A stretch of 44,040 nt of DNA from an uncultured Rhodospirillales bacterium. Lineage in GTDB: Bacteria; Pseudomonadota; Alphaproteobacteria; Acetobacterales; Acetobacteraceae. Below the pieces are notes generated by a model. That model saw nothing but the letters and a program-made list of their open reading frames with translations, did no database searches and was not told the origin of the DNA. The DNA lies in contig CAIYCW010000008.1 of NCBI GenBank assembly GCA_903924855.1, forward strand, positions 1-44,040. Direction: 5' to 3'. Shown here in pieces: positions 25,201 to 33,893 of the stretch. Every line of letters starts with the position of its first letter. Position 1 is the stretch's first letter. A program made the position numbers and the translations under genes.

Positions 25201-26106
25201 ATGAGCCACGACATCACCAAGCCCTGGACCTGGCCCGAGGAGATCTGGCGCGCCAAGACCAACGAGGTGCGCGCCGGCCGCTCGCTGAAGCCGGCCTCCT
25301 GGCCGGGGGGCGCGCGGTTTGCCGTGGCGCTGTCGTTTGATTCCGATCACGAGACCTTCGAGCTGCGCAACGGCGGCAAATCCTATGGCAAGCTGAGCCA
25401 GGGCCAGTTCGGCCCGCGCGCCGGCATGCCGCGGATTCTCGACATTCTGGAACGCCACGGCGTGAAGGCCAGCTTCTTCATGCCGGCGGTGGCCGCCATG
25501 CTGAGCGAGGCGGAGGTGAAAACAGTGGCCGAACGCGGCCATGAGCTCGGCATCCACAGCTGGATCCACGAGACCAATTCCGGCCTGGATTACCCAACCG
25601 AGCTGGACCTGACGCTGCGTGCGCGCGACGTTCTGGCGAAGCTGTCCGGCACCGTGCCGGTCGGCATGCGCACGGCATCGTGGGATTTCAGCCCGCACAC
25701 GCTGCGCATCGTGCGCGAGATGGGGCTGCTCTATGAAAGCTCTCTGATGGCGGATGACGAGCCCTATGAGCTGCTGGAGAATGGCGAGCCCACCGGCATC
25801 GTGGAGATCCCGGTCGAGTGGATCCGCGATGATGCGGTGTATTTCGGCATGGATCGCGGTGCATCCCTGCGCCCCTATGGCGGGCCGGAGATGGTGGCCG
25901 GCATCTTCCGCCGCGAGCTGGACATGGCGGCTTCCGAGGGCGGGCTGTTTCAGGTGACGATGCACCCGCACCATATCGGCCACCGCTCCCGCGTGTGGAT
26001 CATCGAGGACATGATCGAGGCGGCGAAGGCCAAGGGCGGCGCCTGGTTTGCCACTCATGCCGAGATCGCCGCCTATTGCGCGGCAGAGGCGAAGCTGGGT
26101 CAATAG
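25201..26106 (+). CDS. Polysaccharide deacetylase-family amidohydrolase (NodB fold)
   Basis: This 301-residue protein has no signal peptide. NodB motifs are SFDSDHE (residues 45-51, catalytic and metal Asp), HSWIHE (about 119-124, two metal His), RTASWDF (about 157) and MHPHHIGHRSR (about 254, late His). Cytoplasmic members such as PuuE allantoinase and the Helicobacter PgdA-like enzymes act on small amides or peptidoglycan pieces. It lies 24 bases after the M81 gene and before a family-5 binding protein gene. Two successive amide hydrolases suggest stepwise breakdown of an amide-containing compound. Confidence 0.85.
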   Translation: MSHDITKPWTWPEEIWRAKTNEVRAGRSLKPASWPGGARFAVALSFDSDHETFELRNGGKSYGKLSQGQFGPRAGMPRILDILERHGVKASFFMPAVAAMLSEAEVKTVAERGHELGIHSWIHETNSGLDYPTELDLTLRARDVLAKLSGTVPVGMRTASWDFSPHTLRIVREMGLLYESSLMADDEPYELLENGEPTGIVEIPVEWIRDDAVYFGMDRGASLRPYGGPEMVAGIFRRELDMAASEGGLFQVTMHPHHIGHRSRVWIIEDMIEAAKAKGGAWFATHAEIAAYCAAEAKLGQ

Positions 26107-26141
26107 TGTCCGTTACGCAGAGCATCACCGGAGTTGCCGCC

Positions 26142-27635
26142 ATGAAACGATTTGCCGCGTCACTTGGTCTGGTGGCCCTGCTGGCCTGGGGTGTCCCTGC
26201 CCTTGCACAGACCGCCAAGGACACGCTCACCGTCGATCTGCCGGGCGATGCCGCAACGCTCGACCCGCAGGTGCAGTGGGACACCGACAGCTACACCATC
26301 TATCGCAACATCTTCGACAATCTGGTCACGCGTGACACCGCGGGCACCATCGTGCCGCAGATCGCAAGCGCCTGGCGCAATCTGGACGACACGCATGTGG
26401 AGTTCACCCTGCGCCAGGATGTGACATTCCATGACGGCTCGAAGCTGACCGCAGATGACGTGGTGTTCAGCATCAAGCGCATCACCAACCCGGCCTTCAA
26501 CAGCCCGCAGCTGTCGCAGTTCGACCAGATCGCGGATGCCACCATCACCGCGCCGGACAAGGTGGTGCTGAGCCTGAAATCGCCCTACCCGGTGCTGCTG
26601 GCGCAGCTGGTGAAACTCTCCATCGTGCCGAAGGCGGATGTGCTGGCGCGCGGCGATCAGGCCTTCAACCTCAAGCCGATGGGCAGCGGCCCTTACCGGC
26701 TGCGCGAATGGCAGAAGGGCGTCCAGACCACGCTCGACGCCAATCCCGGCTACTGGCGCGGGGCGCCGCCGTTCAAGACGGTGATCTTCCGCGCCGTGCC
26801 GGATGGCTCGACCCGCATCGCCGATCTCAAGGCCGGCAAGGTGGACATTGTGCGCGGCCTCGCCCCGGATGATGCGATCGCGCTGAAATCCAACGCGCAG
26901 CTGCAGGTTCTTTCGGTGCCGACCGAGCGCGTGGGATATCTGTTCATCAACGCGCAGGGCGGGCCCACCACCGATCTGCGACTGCGCCAGGCGATCGCCT
27001 ATGCGATCGACCAGCAGGCGCTGATCGATGCGCTGCTGCAGGGCTACGGCAAGAAAGTGACCTCGATCGGCGCCGAGCCGATCTTCGGCTACCAGCCGGA
27101 CATCAAGAACCTGCCCTATGACCCGGCCAAGGCGAAGGCGCTGGTGAAGGAGGCGGGGGCCGAGGGGCGTGAGCTGATCTTCAACACCTCGCCCGCCTAT
27201 GACCGCCGCCTGGTCGAGGCGATCCAGCAGATGATCAACGATGTGGGGCTGAAGGTGACGATCAACGTCTCCGACCAGGCGACCTATCTGAAGCGCCGCC
27301 AGGGCACGCCGCAGGATGCCGGCAGCATCGCGATCGGCATCTGGTCCTGCGCGTGCCAGGACGCGGATGGCGTGATCTTCCCGCTGTTCCGCACCGGCAG
27401 CTCCTGGGCGAAATACTCCAACCCTGCCTATGACGCGGCTGTGGATGCCGCACGCTCCACGCTCGATCCGGCCAAGCGCATAGCAGACTACCGCACCGCC
27501 TATCAGATCCTGCGCGATGACCTGCCGGGCATCGGCCTCTATCAGGCCTATGCGCTCTATGCCGCGCGCAAGGAGCTGCATTGGCAGCCGACACCCAATG
27601 AGAGCTTCTTCGTGATGGACATGAAATGGCAGTGA
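26142..27635 (+). CDS. Family-5 solute-binding protein of a Dpp/Opp-type ABC importer
   Basis: This 497-residue protein starts at ATG 26142 with GGAG upstream. It has a clear signal peptide (LGLVALLAWGVPALAQ). Family-5 motifs include FTLRQDVTFHDGSKLTADDV and RLRQAIAYAIDQQALI. Length is standard for dipeptide- or small-ligand binders and shorter than the other binding protein in the window. The ligand is unknown; the operon's amidohydrolases suggest a peptide-like or amide compound. Confidence 0.93.
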   Translation: MKRFAASLGLVALLAWGVPALAQTAKDTLTVDLPGDAATLDPQVQWDTDSYTIYRNIFDNLVTRDTAGTIVPQIASAWRNLDDTHVEFTLRQDVTFHDGSKLTADDVVFSIKRITNPAFNSPQLSQFDQIADATITAPDKVVLSLKSPYPVLLAQLVKLSIVPKADVLARGDQAFNLKPMGSGPYRLREWQKGVQTTLDANPGYWRGAPPFKTVIFRAVPDGSTRIADLKAGKVDIVRGLAPDDAIALKSNAQLQVLSVPTERVGYLFINAQGGPTTDLRLRQAIAYAIDQQALIDALLQGYGKKVTSIGAEPIFGYQPDIKNLPYDPAKAKALVKEAGAEGRELIFNTSPAYDRRLVEAIQQMINDVGLKVTINVSDQATYLKRRQGTPQDAGSIAIGIWSCACQDADGVIFPLFRTGSSWAKYSNPAYDAAVDAARSTLDPAKRIADYRTAYQILRDDLPGIGLYQAYALYAARKELHWQPTPNESFFVMDMKWQ

Positions 27636-27645
27636 GACGGCGCTG

Positions 27646-28566
27646 ATGTGGCGCTACGCCGCCGGGCGCACGCTGCAGGCGCTGGTGGCAATCCTGGGCG
27701 TGCTGACCATCGTCTTCGTGGTGATGCGCGCGGCCGGCGACCCCACGCTGCTGCTGGTGCCGCAAGGCGCCTCCGCCGAGGCGATCGACGCGCTGCGCCA
27801 CAATCTGGGCTTCGACCGGCCCTGGATCGTGCAATACGCCGAGTATCTGCGCGACCTGGCGCGGCTCGATCTGGGTGTGTCGGTGGTGCAGCACATCCCG
27901 GCTTCGGACATCGTGGCCTCCCGCCTGCCCTACACGCTGGAGCTGGCCTCCGGCGCGTTGCTGATCGCGGCGGGCTTCGGCATTCCGGTGGGTGTGCTGA
28001 TGGCAACCGGGCGCGGCGGCTGGGTTGCAGGCCTGCTCGGCACGCTGGTGCTGGCGGGGCAGAGCATGCCGAGCTTCCTGTCCGGCATATTGCTGATTGC
28101 GGTGTTCGGCGTGGTGCTGGGCTGGCTTCCAACCTCCGGCGCCGATGATCTGCAGGCCCTGGTGCTGCCATCGCTGGCGCTGGGCGCGCTGTCGATGGCG
28201 AGTTTCGCGCGCATGACCCGCATCGCCGTGCTGGACGAGCTGGGCCGCGATCACGTGCGCGCGGCCCGCGCCCGCGGCCTGTCGATGACCCAGACCGTGC
28301 TGCGCCACGTGCTGCGCAACGCCGCAATCCCGGTGGTGACGGTGGCAGCGCTTGAGATCGGCAATCTGCTGGCCGGCTCGGTGATCGTGGAGACGGTGTT
28401 CGCCTGGCCGGGCATCGGCCAACTGGCGATCCAATCCATCGAGGCGCGGGATTTTCTGGTGGTGCAGGCGGTGGTGCTGCTGGTCTCGGCCGTGCATGTC
28501 GCAACCTCGCTTGCCGCCGATCTGGCCTATGCGCTGATCGACCGGCGCATCCGGCTTGCACGATGA
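27646..28566 (+). CDS. ABC permease, DppB type
   Basis: The protein has 306 residues, beginning MWRYAAGRTLQALVAILGV and ending YALIDRRIRLAR, with six hydrophobic segments. The coupling region DHVRAARARGLSMTQ is typical. It follows the binding-protein gene by 10 bases and overlaps the next permease by 4 bases. Confidence 0.94.
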   Translation: MWRYAAGRTLQALVAILGVLTIVFVVMRAAGDPTLLLVPQGASAEAIDALRHNLGFDRPWIVQYAEYLRDLARLDLGVSVVQHIPASDIVASRLPYTLELASGALLIAAGFGIPVGVLMATGRGGWVAGLLGTLVLAGQSMPSFLSGILLIAVFGVVLGWLPTSGADDLQALVLPSLALGALSMASFARMTRIAVLDELGRDHVRAARARGLSMTQTVLRHVLRNAAIPVVTVAALEIGNLLAGSVIVETVFAWPGIGQLAIQSIEARDFLVVQAVVLLVSAVHVATSLAADLAYALIDRRIRLAR

Positions 28567-29402
28567 GGCGCGCATCGATCCCGCCTGCGATCATCCTGGC
28601 CATGGTGCTGCTCACGCTGATCGTGGTGCTGGCGGTGCTGGCAGGCTGGGTTGCGCCCTTCGATCCCACACGGCAATCGCTGCTGCTGCGGCTGAAACCG
28701 CCCGGCACGGTGACGGCATCGGGTGCGCACTACCTGCTTGGCACCGATGATCTGGGGCGCGATCTGCTGTCGCGCATCCTGTATGGCGCGCGGGCGTCGC
28801 TGTCGGTGGCAGCCTTGTCCGTCTCGGCCTCGCTGCTGATCGGCGTGCCGGTCGGCATGCTGGCCGGGTGGTGCCGGGGCTGGGTGGAGATACTGCTGAT
28901 GCGCCTGGTGGACATCATGCTGTCGATCCCCGCGGTGCTGCTGGCGGTGCTGACGGTGGCGGTGCTCGGCCCGGGCTTCTTCAAGCTGGTGCTGGTGCTG
29001 GGCTTCACCCGCTGGCCGCGCTACGCCCGCACCGCCTATGCGCAAACGCTGCAGGTGGCGGGCCTGCCCTATATCCGCGCCGCCGAGCTCGCCGGCGCCC
29101 GCGCGCCACGCATCCTGCTGCGCCATGTGCTGCCCAACATCGCGGGCCCGCTGCTGGTGGTCGCCACCTCCGAATTCGGGCTGATGATCCTGTTCGAGGC
29201 CGGGCTGTCCTTCCTGGGCCTCGGCATCCAGCCCCCTGCCCCCAGCTGGGGCTCCATCATGAGCGTGGGGCGCGACTATGTGGAGCGCGCCTGGTGGATC
29301 GTGGCGTTTCCCGGTGCCGCCCTGTTCGGGCTGGTCGTGTGCGTGAACGTGCTGGGGGACTGGCTGCGCGACCGGCTGGACCCGAAACTGCACCAAAGAT
29401 GA
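28563..29402 (+). CDS. ABC permease, DppC type
   Basis: This 279-residue protein has the DppC order: first membrane segment, short loop ending in TDDLGRDLLSRILYGARASL, then five further segments and the coupling region IRAAELAGARAPRILLRH. Unlike the DppC-type protein of the sugar-acid locus, it has no enlarged periplasmic loop. Its start overlaps the DppB-type stop by 4 bases. Confidence 0.94.
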   Translation: MRRASIPPAIILAMVLLTLIVVLAVLAGWVAPFDPTRQSLLLRLKPPGTVTASGAHYLLGTDDLGRDLLSRILYGARASLSVAALSVSASLLIGVPVGMLAGWCRGWVEILLMRLVDIMLSIPAVLLAVLTVAVLGPGFFKLVLVLGFTRWPRYARTAYAQTLQVAGLPYIRAAELAGARAPRILLRHVLPNIAGPLLVVATSEFGLMILFEAGLSFLGLGIQPPAPSWGSIMSVGRDYVERAWWIVAFPGAALFGLVVCVNVLGDWLRDRLDPKLHQR

Positions 29403-29419
29403 GCCAGGAGATGAGCAAG

Positions 29420-30217
29420 ATGGAATTCCACAACAAGGTGGTGGTGATCACCGGGGCGGCCGGCGTGTTCGGCCGGATGTATGCCGAGCGCTTCCGCGAT
29501 GAGGGGGCGATGCTCTGCCTCTCTGACATCCGAATGGAGAAGTTGGAGGCGCTGGCCGCAAGCCTCGGCCTCGACCCCGCCCGAACCCTGCTGCATGCAA
29601 CCGAGCTTGCCAGCGAGGCCTCGGTGCTGGACTTCGCAGGCCAGGTTGAGGCCCGCTTCACCGCCCCCGATGTGGTGGTGAACAATGCCGGGCTCTACCC
29701 GAAATTCTCCCTGCTCGACATGGATGTGGCCGATTGGGACCGCATCTTTGACGTCAATCTGCGGGCCCCCTTCCTGGTCACCCGCGCGATGGCGAAGCTG
29801 ATGATCGCGGCCGGCCGCAAGGGCGCCGTCATCAACATCTCCTCCGGCGCTGCGCGGCAGATGCGCAACGGCTCGGTGCCGTACTGCACGTCCAAGACCG
29901 CAGTGGAGCGGCTGAGCAAGGGTTTCGCCCTGGAACTCGCCCAGTACGGCATCCGGGTGAATGTGGTCGAGCCAGGCTTTGCTCCCGGCTCCGAGGTGAG
30001 CCATCTGAGCGATGACTACGTCGCCCGGATGACGGCGCGCATCCCGCTTGGCCGCACCTCGGGCCCTGGCGACGCGCCGGAGGCGGTGGCCTATCTTGCC
30101 TCCGATCGCGCCAGCTTCATCACCGGCGCCGTGCTGACGGTGGATGGCGGCAACTCGATCGGCACGTTCGAGAGCGGCACGCTCGGTCCGGTGCCCGGGA
30201 CCGCCGCGCGCGGATGA
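29420..30217 (+). CDS. Short-chain dehydrogenase/reductase
   Basis: The protein has 265 residues from ATG 29420, with AGGAG nine bases upstream; in-frame ATGs at 29399 (overlapping the permease stop) and 29411 are alternatives. The nucleotide-binding motif is TGAAGVFG, with Val where classical SDRs usually have Gly. VVNNAGLYPKF, a Ser in NISSGAARQ and YCTSK complete the Ser-Tyr-Lys catalytic set. It probably oxidises or reduces an alcohol or ketone group of the imported compound. The gene lies between the permease and ATPase genes of one importer and overlaps the ATPase gene by 4 bases. Confidence 0.9.
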   Translation: MEFHNKVVVITGAAGVFGRMYAERFRDEGAMLCLSDIRMEKLEALAASLGLDPARTLLHATELASEASVLDFAGQVEARFTAPDVVVNNAGLYPKFSLLDMDVADWDRIFDVNLRAPFLVTRAMAKLMIAAGRKGAVINISSGAARQMRNGSVPYCTSKTAVERLSKGFALELAQYGIRVNVVEPGFAPGSEVSHLSDDYVARMTARIPLGRTSGPGDAPEAVAYLASDRASFITGAVLTVDGGNSIGTFESGTLGPVPGTAARG

Positions 30218-31185
30218 GCGGAACCGGCGCCCTTGTCGTCGAGGATCTGGCGATCGCCATCGGCCAGGCCGCGGTTGTGGATGGCGTGTCGTTCGCCGTG
30301 GCGCCGGGGGAGGTGCTGGCGCTGGTGGGGGAGTCGGGCTGCGGCAAGTCTCTCACCGCCCTTGCCCTGCTCGGCCTGCTGCCGGCCGCCGCGCGCGCCA
30401 CGCGCGGGCGGGTGATGCTGGCGGGATGCGATCTGCTGGCCGGCGATGACCGTGCCTGGCGCGCGGTGCGCGGGCGGCTTGTCTCCATCATCTTCCAGGA
30501 GCCCACGGCCTCGCTCGACCCGCTTGCCACCATCGGCGCGCAGATCGCCGAGGCCTATCGCCAGCACCACAAGGTCAGCAAAGCCGAGGCGCTGCGCCGC
30601 GCGCGGGACATGCTGGTGCAGGTCGGCATCGCCGATCCGGATCGCAGGCTCGCGCAATACCCGTTCGAGCTCTCGGGCGGCATGTGCCAGCGCGTGATGA
30701 TCGCCATCGCGCTGATCTGCCGTCCGGATTTTCTGATCGCCGACGAGCCGACCACAGCCCTTGATGTGACGATCCAGGCGCAGATCCTGGACCTGCTGCG
30801 CAGGCTTGCCGCCGAGCGTGGCACCGGCATTGTGCTGATCACCCATGACATGGGGGTGGTGGCCGATATCGCGGGAAGGGTGGCGGTGATGTATGCCGGG
30901 CGGATTGTCGAGGTGGCACCGGTGGATGCGCTGTTCGCAGCGCCGCTGCACCCCTACACCGCGCTGCTGATGGGCAGCGTGCCAAAGCCGGATGCCGTGC
31001 CGAAATCGCATCTCGCCACCATCGAGGGATCGGTGCCGGCACCGGGCGAGGCGGGCGATGCCTGCAGGTTTGCACCTCGCTGCCCCAAGGCCAGCGACAT
31101 CTGCCGCAGCCAGGCCCCTGCCCTCGGCACGGCCGATGACAGCCATCTGGTGGCGTGCTGGCATCCGGGCGGGGTGATGGCATGA
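30214..31185 (+). CDS. ABC ATP-binding protein, DppD type
   Basis: This 323-residue protein has Walker A GESGCGKS (about residues 43-50), signature LSGGMCQR, Walker B IADEPTTALD and switch ITHDMG. The C-terminal Cys-rich segment CRFAPRCPKASDIC is typical of the oligopeptide group. It overlaps the SDR gene upstream and the second ATPase gene downstream by 4 bases each. It works as a heterodimer with the DppF-type partner. Confidence 0.95.
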   Translation: MSGTGALVVEDLAIAIGQAAVVDGVSFAVAPGEVLALVGESGCGKSLTALALLGLLPAAARATRGRVMLAGCDLLAGDDRAWRAVRGRLVSIIFQEPTASLDPLATIGAQIAEAYRQHHKVSKAEALRRARDMLVQVGIADPDRRLAQYPFELSGGMCQRVMIAIALICRPDFLIADEPTTALDVTIQAQILDLLRRLAAERGTGIVLITHDMGVVADIAGRVAVMYAGRIVEVAPVDALFAAPLHPYTALLMGSVPKPDAVPKSHLATIEGSVPAPGEAGDACRFAPRCPKASDICRSQAPALGTADDSHLVACWHPGGVMA

Positions 31186-32153
31186 CCACGCCGGTGCTGG
31201 AGTTGCGCGATATCGTGGTGCGGTTCGGCGGCGGCGGCGGGCTGTTCCGGCCATCGGCACCTGCGATCCGCGCGGTGGATGGTGCAAGCCTTGTCATTCA
31301 ACCGGGAGAGACGCTGGCGCTGGTGGGCGAATCGGGCTGTGGCAAATCCACCCTGTCCAATGTGGTGGTGGGGCTGCAGGCGCCGAGTTCCGGCAGCGTG
31401 CGGCTGCTGGGCCAGGAGATTGCCGGGGCTGGCCCCGCACAGCTGCGCGAGATGCGCCGCCATGTACAGATGGTGTTTCAGGACCCGGCGCTGTCGCTCA
31501 ACCCGCGCGCGCGGATCGGCGCTGCGATCGCCGAGCCGCTGATCGTGCACGGACTGGCGTCAGGTGCTGCGCTGCGGCAGCGCGTGGCGGCGCTGCTGGC
31601 GCAGGTGGGGCTGAGCGAGGCTTATGCCACGCGCTTTCCGCATCAGCTCTCCGGCGGGCAGCGCCAGCGCGTGGGGATCGCGCGGGCGCTGGCGCTGGAG
31701 CCCGCCCTGCTGGTGTGCGACGAGCCGGTCTCGGCGCTGGATGTGTCGGTGCGCGCGCAGATTTTGAATCTTCTGGTGGATCTGCAGGCACGGCTTGGCA
31801 TGGCCAGCCTGTTCGTCTCCCACGATCTGGCGGTGGTGCGCCATGTGTGTGACCGGGTTGCGGTGATGTATCTCGGCCGCATCGTGGAGACCGCCCCGCG
31901 CGACCTGTTCTTCGCAGGCCCGCGCCATCCTTATGCGCAGGCGCTGCTGTCCGCGGTGAAGCTGGCCGATCCGGCCGCCCAACGGCAACGCCAGCGCATC
32001 GTGCTGGCGGGCGAGCCGCCAAGCCCGGCAGCCCGGCCGTCCGGCTGTGCGTTTCACCAGCGGTGCAAGGTTGCATCCGCCATCTGCACCACCGATCAGC
32101 CCGAGCTGATCGCCCGGGCCGATGGCAGCGCAGTCGCCTGCCATCACGCCTGA
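31182..32153 (+). CDS. ABC ATP-binding protein, DppF type
   Basis: The 323-residue protein starts at ATG 31182, overlapping the previous stop as ATGA. It has Walker A GESGCGKS, signature LSGGQRQR, Walker B CDEPVSALD, switch VSHDLA and a C-terminal CAFHQRCKVASAIC segment. It is the last gene of the eight-gene operon and converges on the hypothetical gene at 32161-32613 with a gap of only 7 bases. No terminator is visible between them. Confidence 0.95.
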   Translation: MTTPVLELRDIVVRFGGGGGLFRPSAPAIRAVDGASLVIQPGETLALVGESGCGKSTLSNVVVGLQAPSSGSVRLLGQEIAGAGPAQLREMRRHVQMVFQDPALSLNPRARIGAAIAEPLIVHGLASGAALRQRVAALLAQVGLSEAYATRFPHQLSGGQRQRVGIARALALEPALLVCDEPVSALDVSVRAQILNLLVDLQARLGMASLFVSHDLAVVRHVCDRVAVMYLGRIVETAPRDLFFAGPRHPYAQALLSAVKLADPAAQRQRQRIVLAGEPPSPAARPSGCAFHQRCKVASAICTTDQPELIARADGSAVACHHA

Positions 32154-32160
32154 GGCATCG

Positions 32161-32613
32161 TCACTGCGCGAGTGCGAACTCGATCAGGCTCATGGCGCGT
32201 TTGAGATCCCCCTCGCCGAGGGCCGCACGGGCGCGCGCAATGTCCGCGATGCGGTCGGTGCGGCTGCGCCTGATCTCCTCATCCGGCGGCACCACGCGGT
32301 CCAGCGCGCGGGTTTCCGCCATTTCCAGTGCCTGCTGCGCCACACCGGTGCGCCCATGGGCCAAGGCTTCGTGGGCGGCCTTCAGATAGGCGTAAGGCTG
32401 TCCATCCTGCCCAAGCCCTGGGTCTGGCAGGGTTGGGGCGATGGTGTCTGTCGGATGCTGCACCGCCATGTTCGAGGCGCGGTCGGATGCGGGTTGCGAC
32501 ACGCCCACCCCGGGCTCGTGCCCGGGTACAATCTGGGCGCGGGCGAGGCTGGGCAGCAGGAAGGCGGTGGACAGCGCCAGCAGGGCGGCGAGCATGGTTG
32601 GGCGATGTTGCAT
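32161..32613 (-). CDS. Hypothetical secreted helical protein
   Basis: The 150-residue protein starts at ATG 32613 with GGAG eight bases upstream. A signal peptide (LAALLALSTAFLLPSLARA) is followed by a low-complexity region rich in Pro, Gly and Asp. Two similar helical hairpins then follow, YLKAAHEALAHGRTGVAQQAL and ARAALGEGDLKRAMSLIEFAL, which resemble TPR-like pairs. Family not recognised. It is last in a - strand series after the DUF883, YqjE-like and Dps genes, so a stress-related periplasmic role is possible. Confidence 0.7.
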   Translation of the reverse strand: MQHRPTMLAALLALSTAFLLPSLARAQIVPGHEPGVGVSQPASDRASNMAVQHPTDTIAPTLPDPGLGQDGQPYAYLKAAHEALAHGRTGVAQQALEMAETRALDRVVPPDEEIRRSRTDRIADIARARAALGEGDLKRAMSLIEFALAQ

Positions 32614-32646
32614 CAAAAGCACTCCTCTTGGGACGCAGCGCAGGTG

Positions 32647-33156
32647 TCAGACCTTTGCTTCGTCTTGGGTTTTATCGTTGTGTGGGGCCATGTTGGCCTC
32701 CACCAGCCACAGGTTCTGATCGGTCCGCAGACAGATATCCTCGAGCAGGTCCGCGGTGACCGAATCGCCGAATGTGGCACTGCGCCCCGCCGCCTCGCGC
32801 GCCGACTGTGAGAAGGCGGCCAGCACCGCCGAGACGGCGAACCCGTAATGCGCCACATCGGCCAGCTTCTGGTTCCACGGCACCAGAAAGGATTGCGCGA
32901 CTGCCGTCTGGATTGTGCCGCCCACGTCGCTGCCGAGGGCGGCACAGCGTTCGGCGATCCGGTCCGCATCGGCGCCAACATCGTTGGAGACGGTGTCGAA
33001 AAGTTTGTGAACGCCGATGAAGCCCGGGCCGCGCACATTCCAGTGCGCGTGACGGATCTGCGCCTGCAGATCGATCGCCGCCGCCAGATGACGGTTGAGC
33101 AGCACCGCCGAATGTTCGCGAACCAGTTCCGGCAATGTGTTGTGAGTCTGATGCAT
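32647..33156 (-). CDS. dps: Dps-family DNA-protecting ferritin
   Basis: The 169-residue protein starts at ATG 33156, with GGGAG six bases upstream (a further ATG at 33162 overlaps the ribosome site). The intersubunit ferroxidase residues are visible: His in RHAHWNVRGPGF, Asp in HKLFDTVSND and the Asp and Glu in ADRIAERCAALG. Dps forms dodecamers that oxidise ferrous iron with peroxide and protect DNA during starvation and oxidative stress. It lies downstream of DUF883 and YqjE-like genes on the same strand, indicating a shared stress operon. Confidence 0.93.
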   Translation of the reverse strand: MHQTHNTLPELVREHSAVLLNRHLAAAIDLQAQIRHAHWNVRGPGFIGVHKLFDTVSNDVGADADRIAERCAALGSDVGGTIQTAVAQSFLVPWNQKLADVAHYGFAVSAVLAAFSQSAREAAGRSATFGDSVTADLLEDICLRTDQNLWLVEANMAPHNDKTQDEAKV

Positions 33157-33182
33157 CGTCATCTCCCAAGGGCTGTCTCAAC

Positions 33183-33605
33183 TCAGCTGCGTGGTGTTCT
33201 GCCGCCATCCAGGCCGCCCGCAGCCGCGCCCAACAGCAGGGATGCCAACAGGGCGGGTGTCTTGTGGGCCAGCAGCAGCTGCTCCAGCGCTGCCAGCGGC
33301 GGCGGGGTGGGCTGGGCTGCGGCGTGAGGCTGCGGCCAGGCATGGCGCAGCACCGCGAGGCACGCCGCCACCAGCAACAGGAAGCCGCCCATGATCGCAG
33401 CGGTGGCGACCTGCCCGACAAGCGGCAGCAGGACCAGCCATCCCGCGATCAGCAGGCAGACGATCCCCCCGGCCGCGAAGAGCAGGATGACAGCAGCCAA
33501 CCCGATCTTCGCCACCACCGGCAGCCCGCGTGCCGGCGGTTGGCTCGCGGCCGGGGGCGCAAGTGTACCCAACAGTTGCAGCACAAGGGGCAGCATCGGC
33601 GTCAC
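33183..33605 (-). CDS. YqjE/holin-like inner-membrane protein
   Basis: This 140-residue protein starts at GTG 33605 (ATG 33596 is an alternative). Two adjacent hydrophobic segments (GLAAVILLFAAGGIVCLLIA and ATAAIMGGFLLLVAACLAVL) form a hairpin, followed by a Pro/Ala/Gln-rich tail and a third short hydrophobic stretch. This is the pattern of the holin superfamily III/YqjE group, which commonly follows a DUF883 (YqjD/ElaB) gene. Here it is 3 bases after such a gene. Its exact role is unknown; the neighbours suggest stationary-phase membrane function. Confidence 0.65.
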   Translation of the reverse strand: MTPMLPLVLQLLGTLAPPAASQPPARGLPVVAKIGLAAVILLFAAGGIVCLLIAGWLVLLPLVGQVATAAIMGGFLLLVAACLAVLRHAWPQPHAAAQPTPPPLAALEQLLLAHKTPALLASLLLGAAAGGLDGGRTPRS

Positions 33606-33608
33606 GTC

Positions 33609-33893
33609 TCAGCGGGCCAGCAGACGGCCGCCGAGATAGCCCACGCCGAGCACGACCAGCAGCGCCAGCATCGGCTGCTCCTCGATGGTGTGGCCCAGCG
33701 CCTTGATCGCGCGCTCGCCTTCGGCGGCGGCGTTGCGCGACAGCCGGCAGGCGCCCTCATCCAGCTGGTCGGCCGCCGCCTGCGCGCCCTGGCTGGCGCC
33801 GGTGCGGAGATGGGTGATGAGGTTCGCCATGTCCTGCTTGAGGGCTGAGATATCGGATTGCAGGGCGGCCAGCGTCGGTTCGGTGCTGCTCAT
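33609..33893 (-). CDS. DUF883/YqjD-ElaB-like membrane-anchored protein
   Basis: The protein has 94 residues from ATG 33893, with AGGAT upstream. A helical region (LAALQSDISALKQDMANLI and an Ala-rich amphipathic stretch) precedes one C-terminal membrane segment, MLALLVVLGVGYLGGRLLAR. The family's GYLGGRLL-type ending is present. In E. coli YqjD and ElaB are stationary-phase inner-membrane proteins that bind ribosomes. It is the first gene of the stress operon with YqjE-like and Dps. Confidence 0.8.
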   Translation of the reverse strand: MSSTEPTLAALQSDISALKQDMANLITHLRTGASQGAQAAADQLDEGACRLSRNAAAEGERAIKALGHTIEEQPMLALLVVLGVGYLGGRLLAR

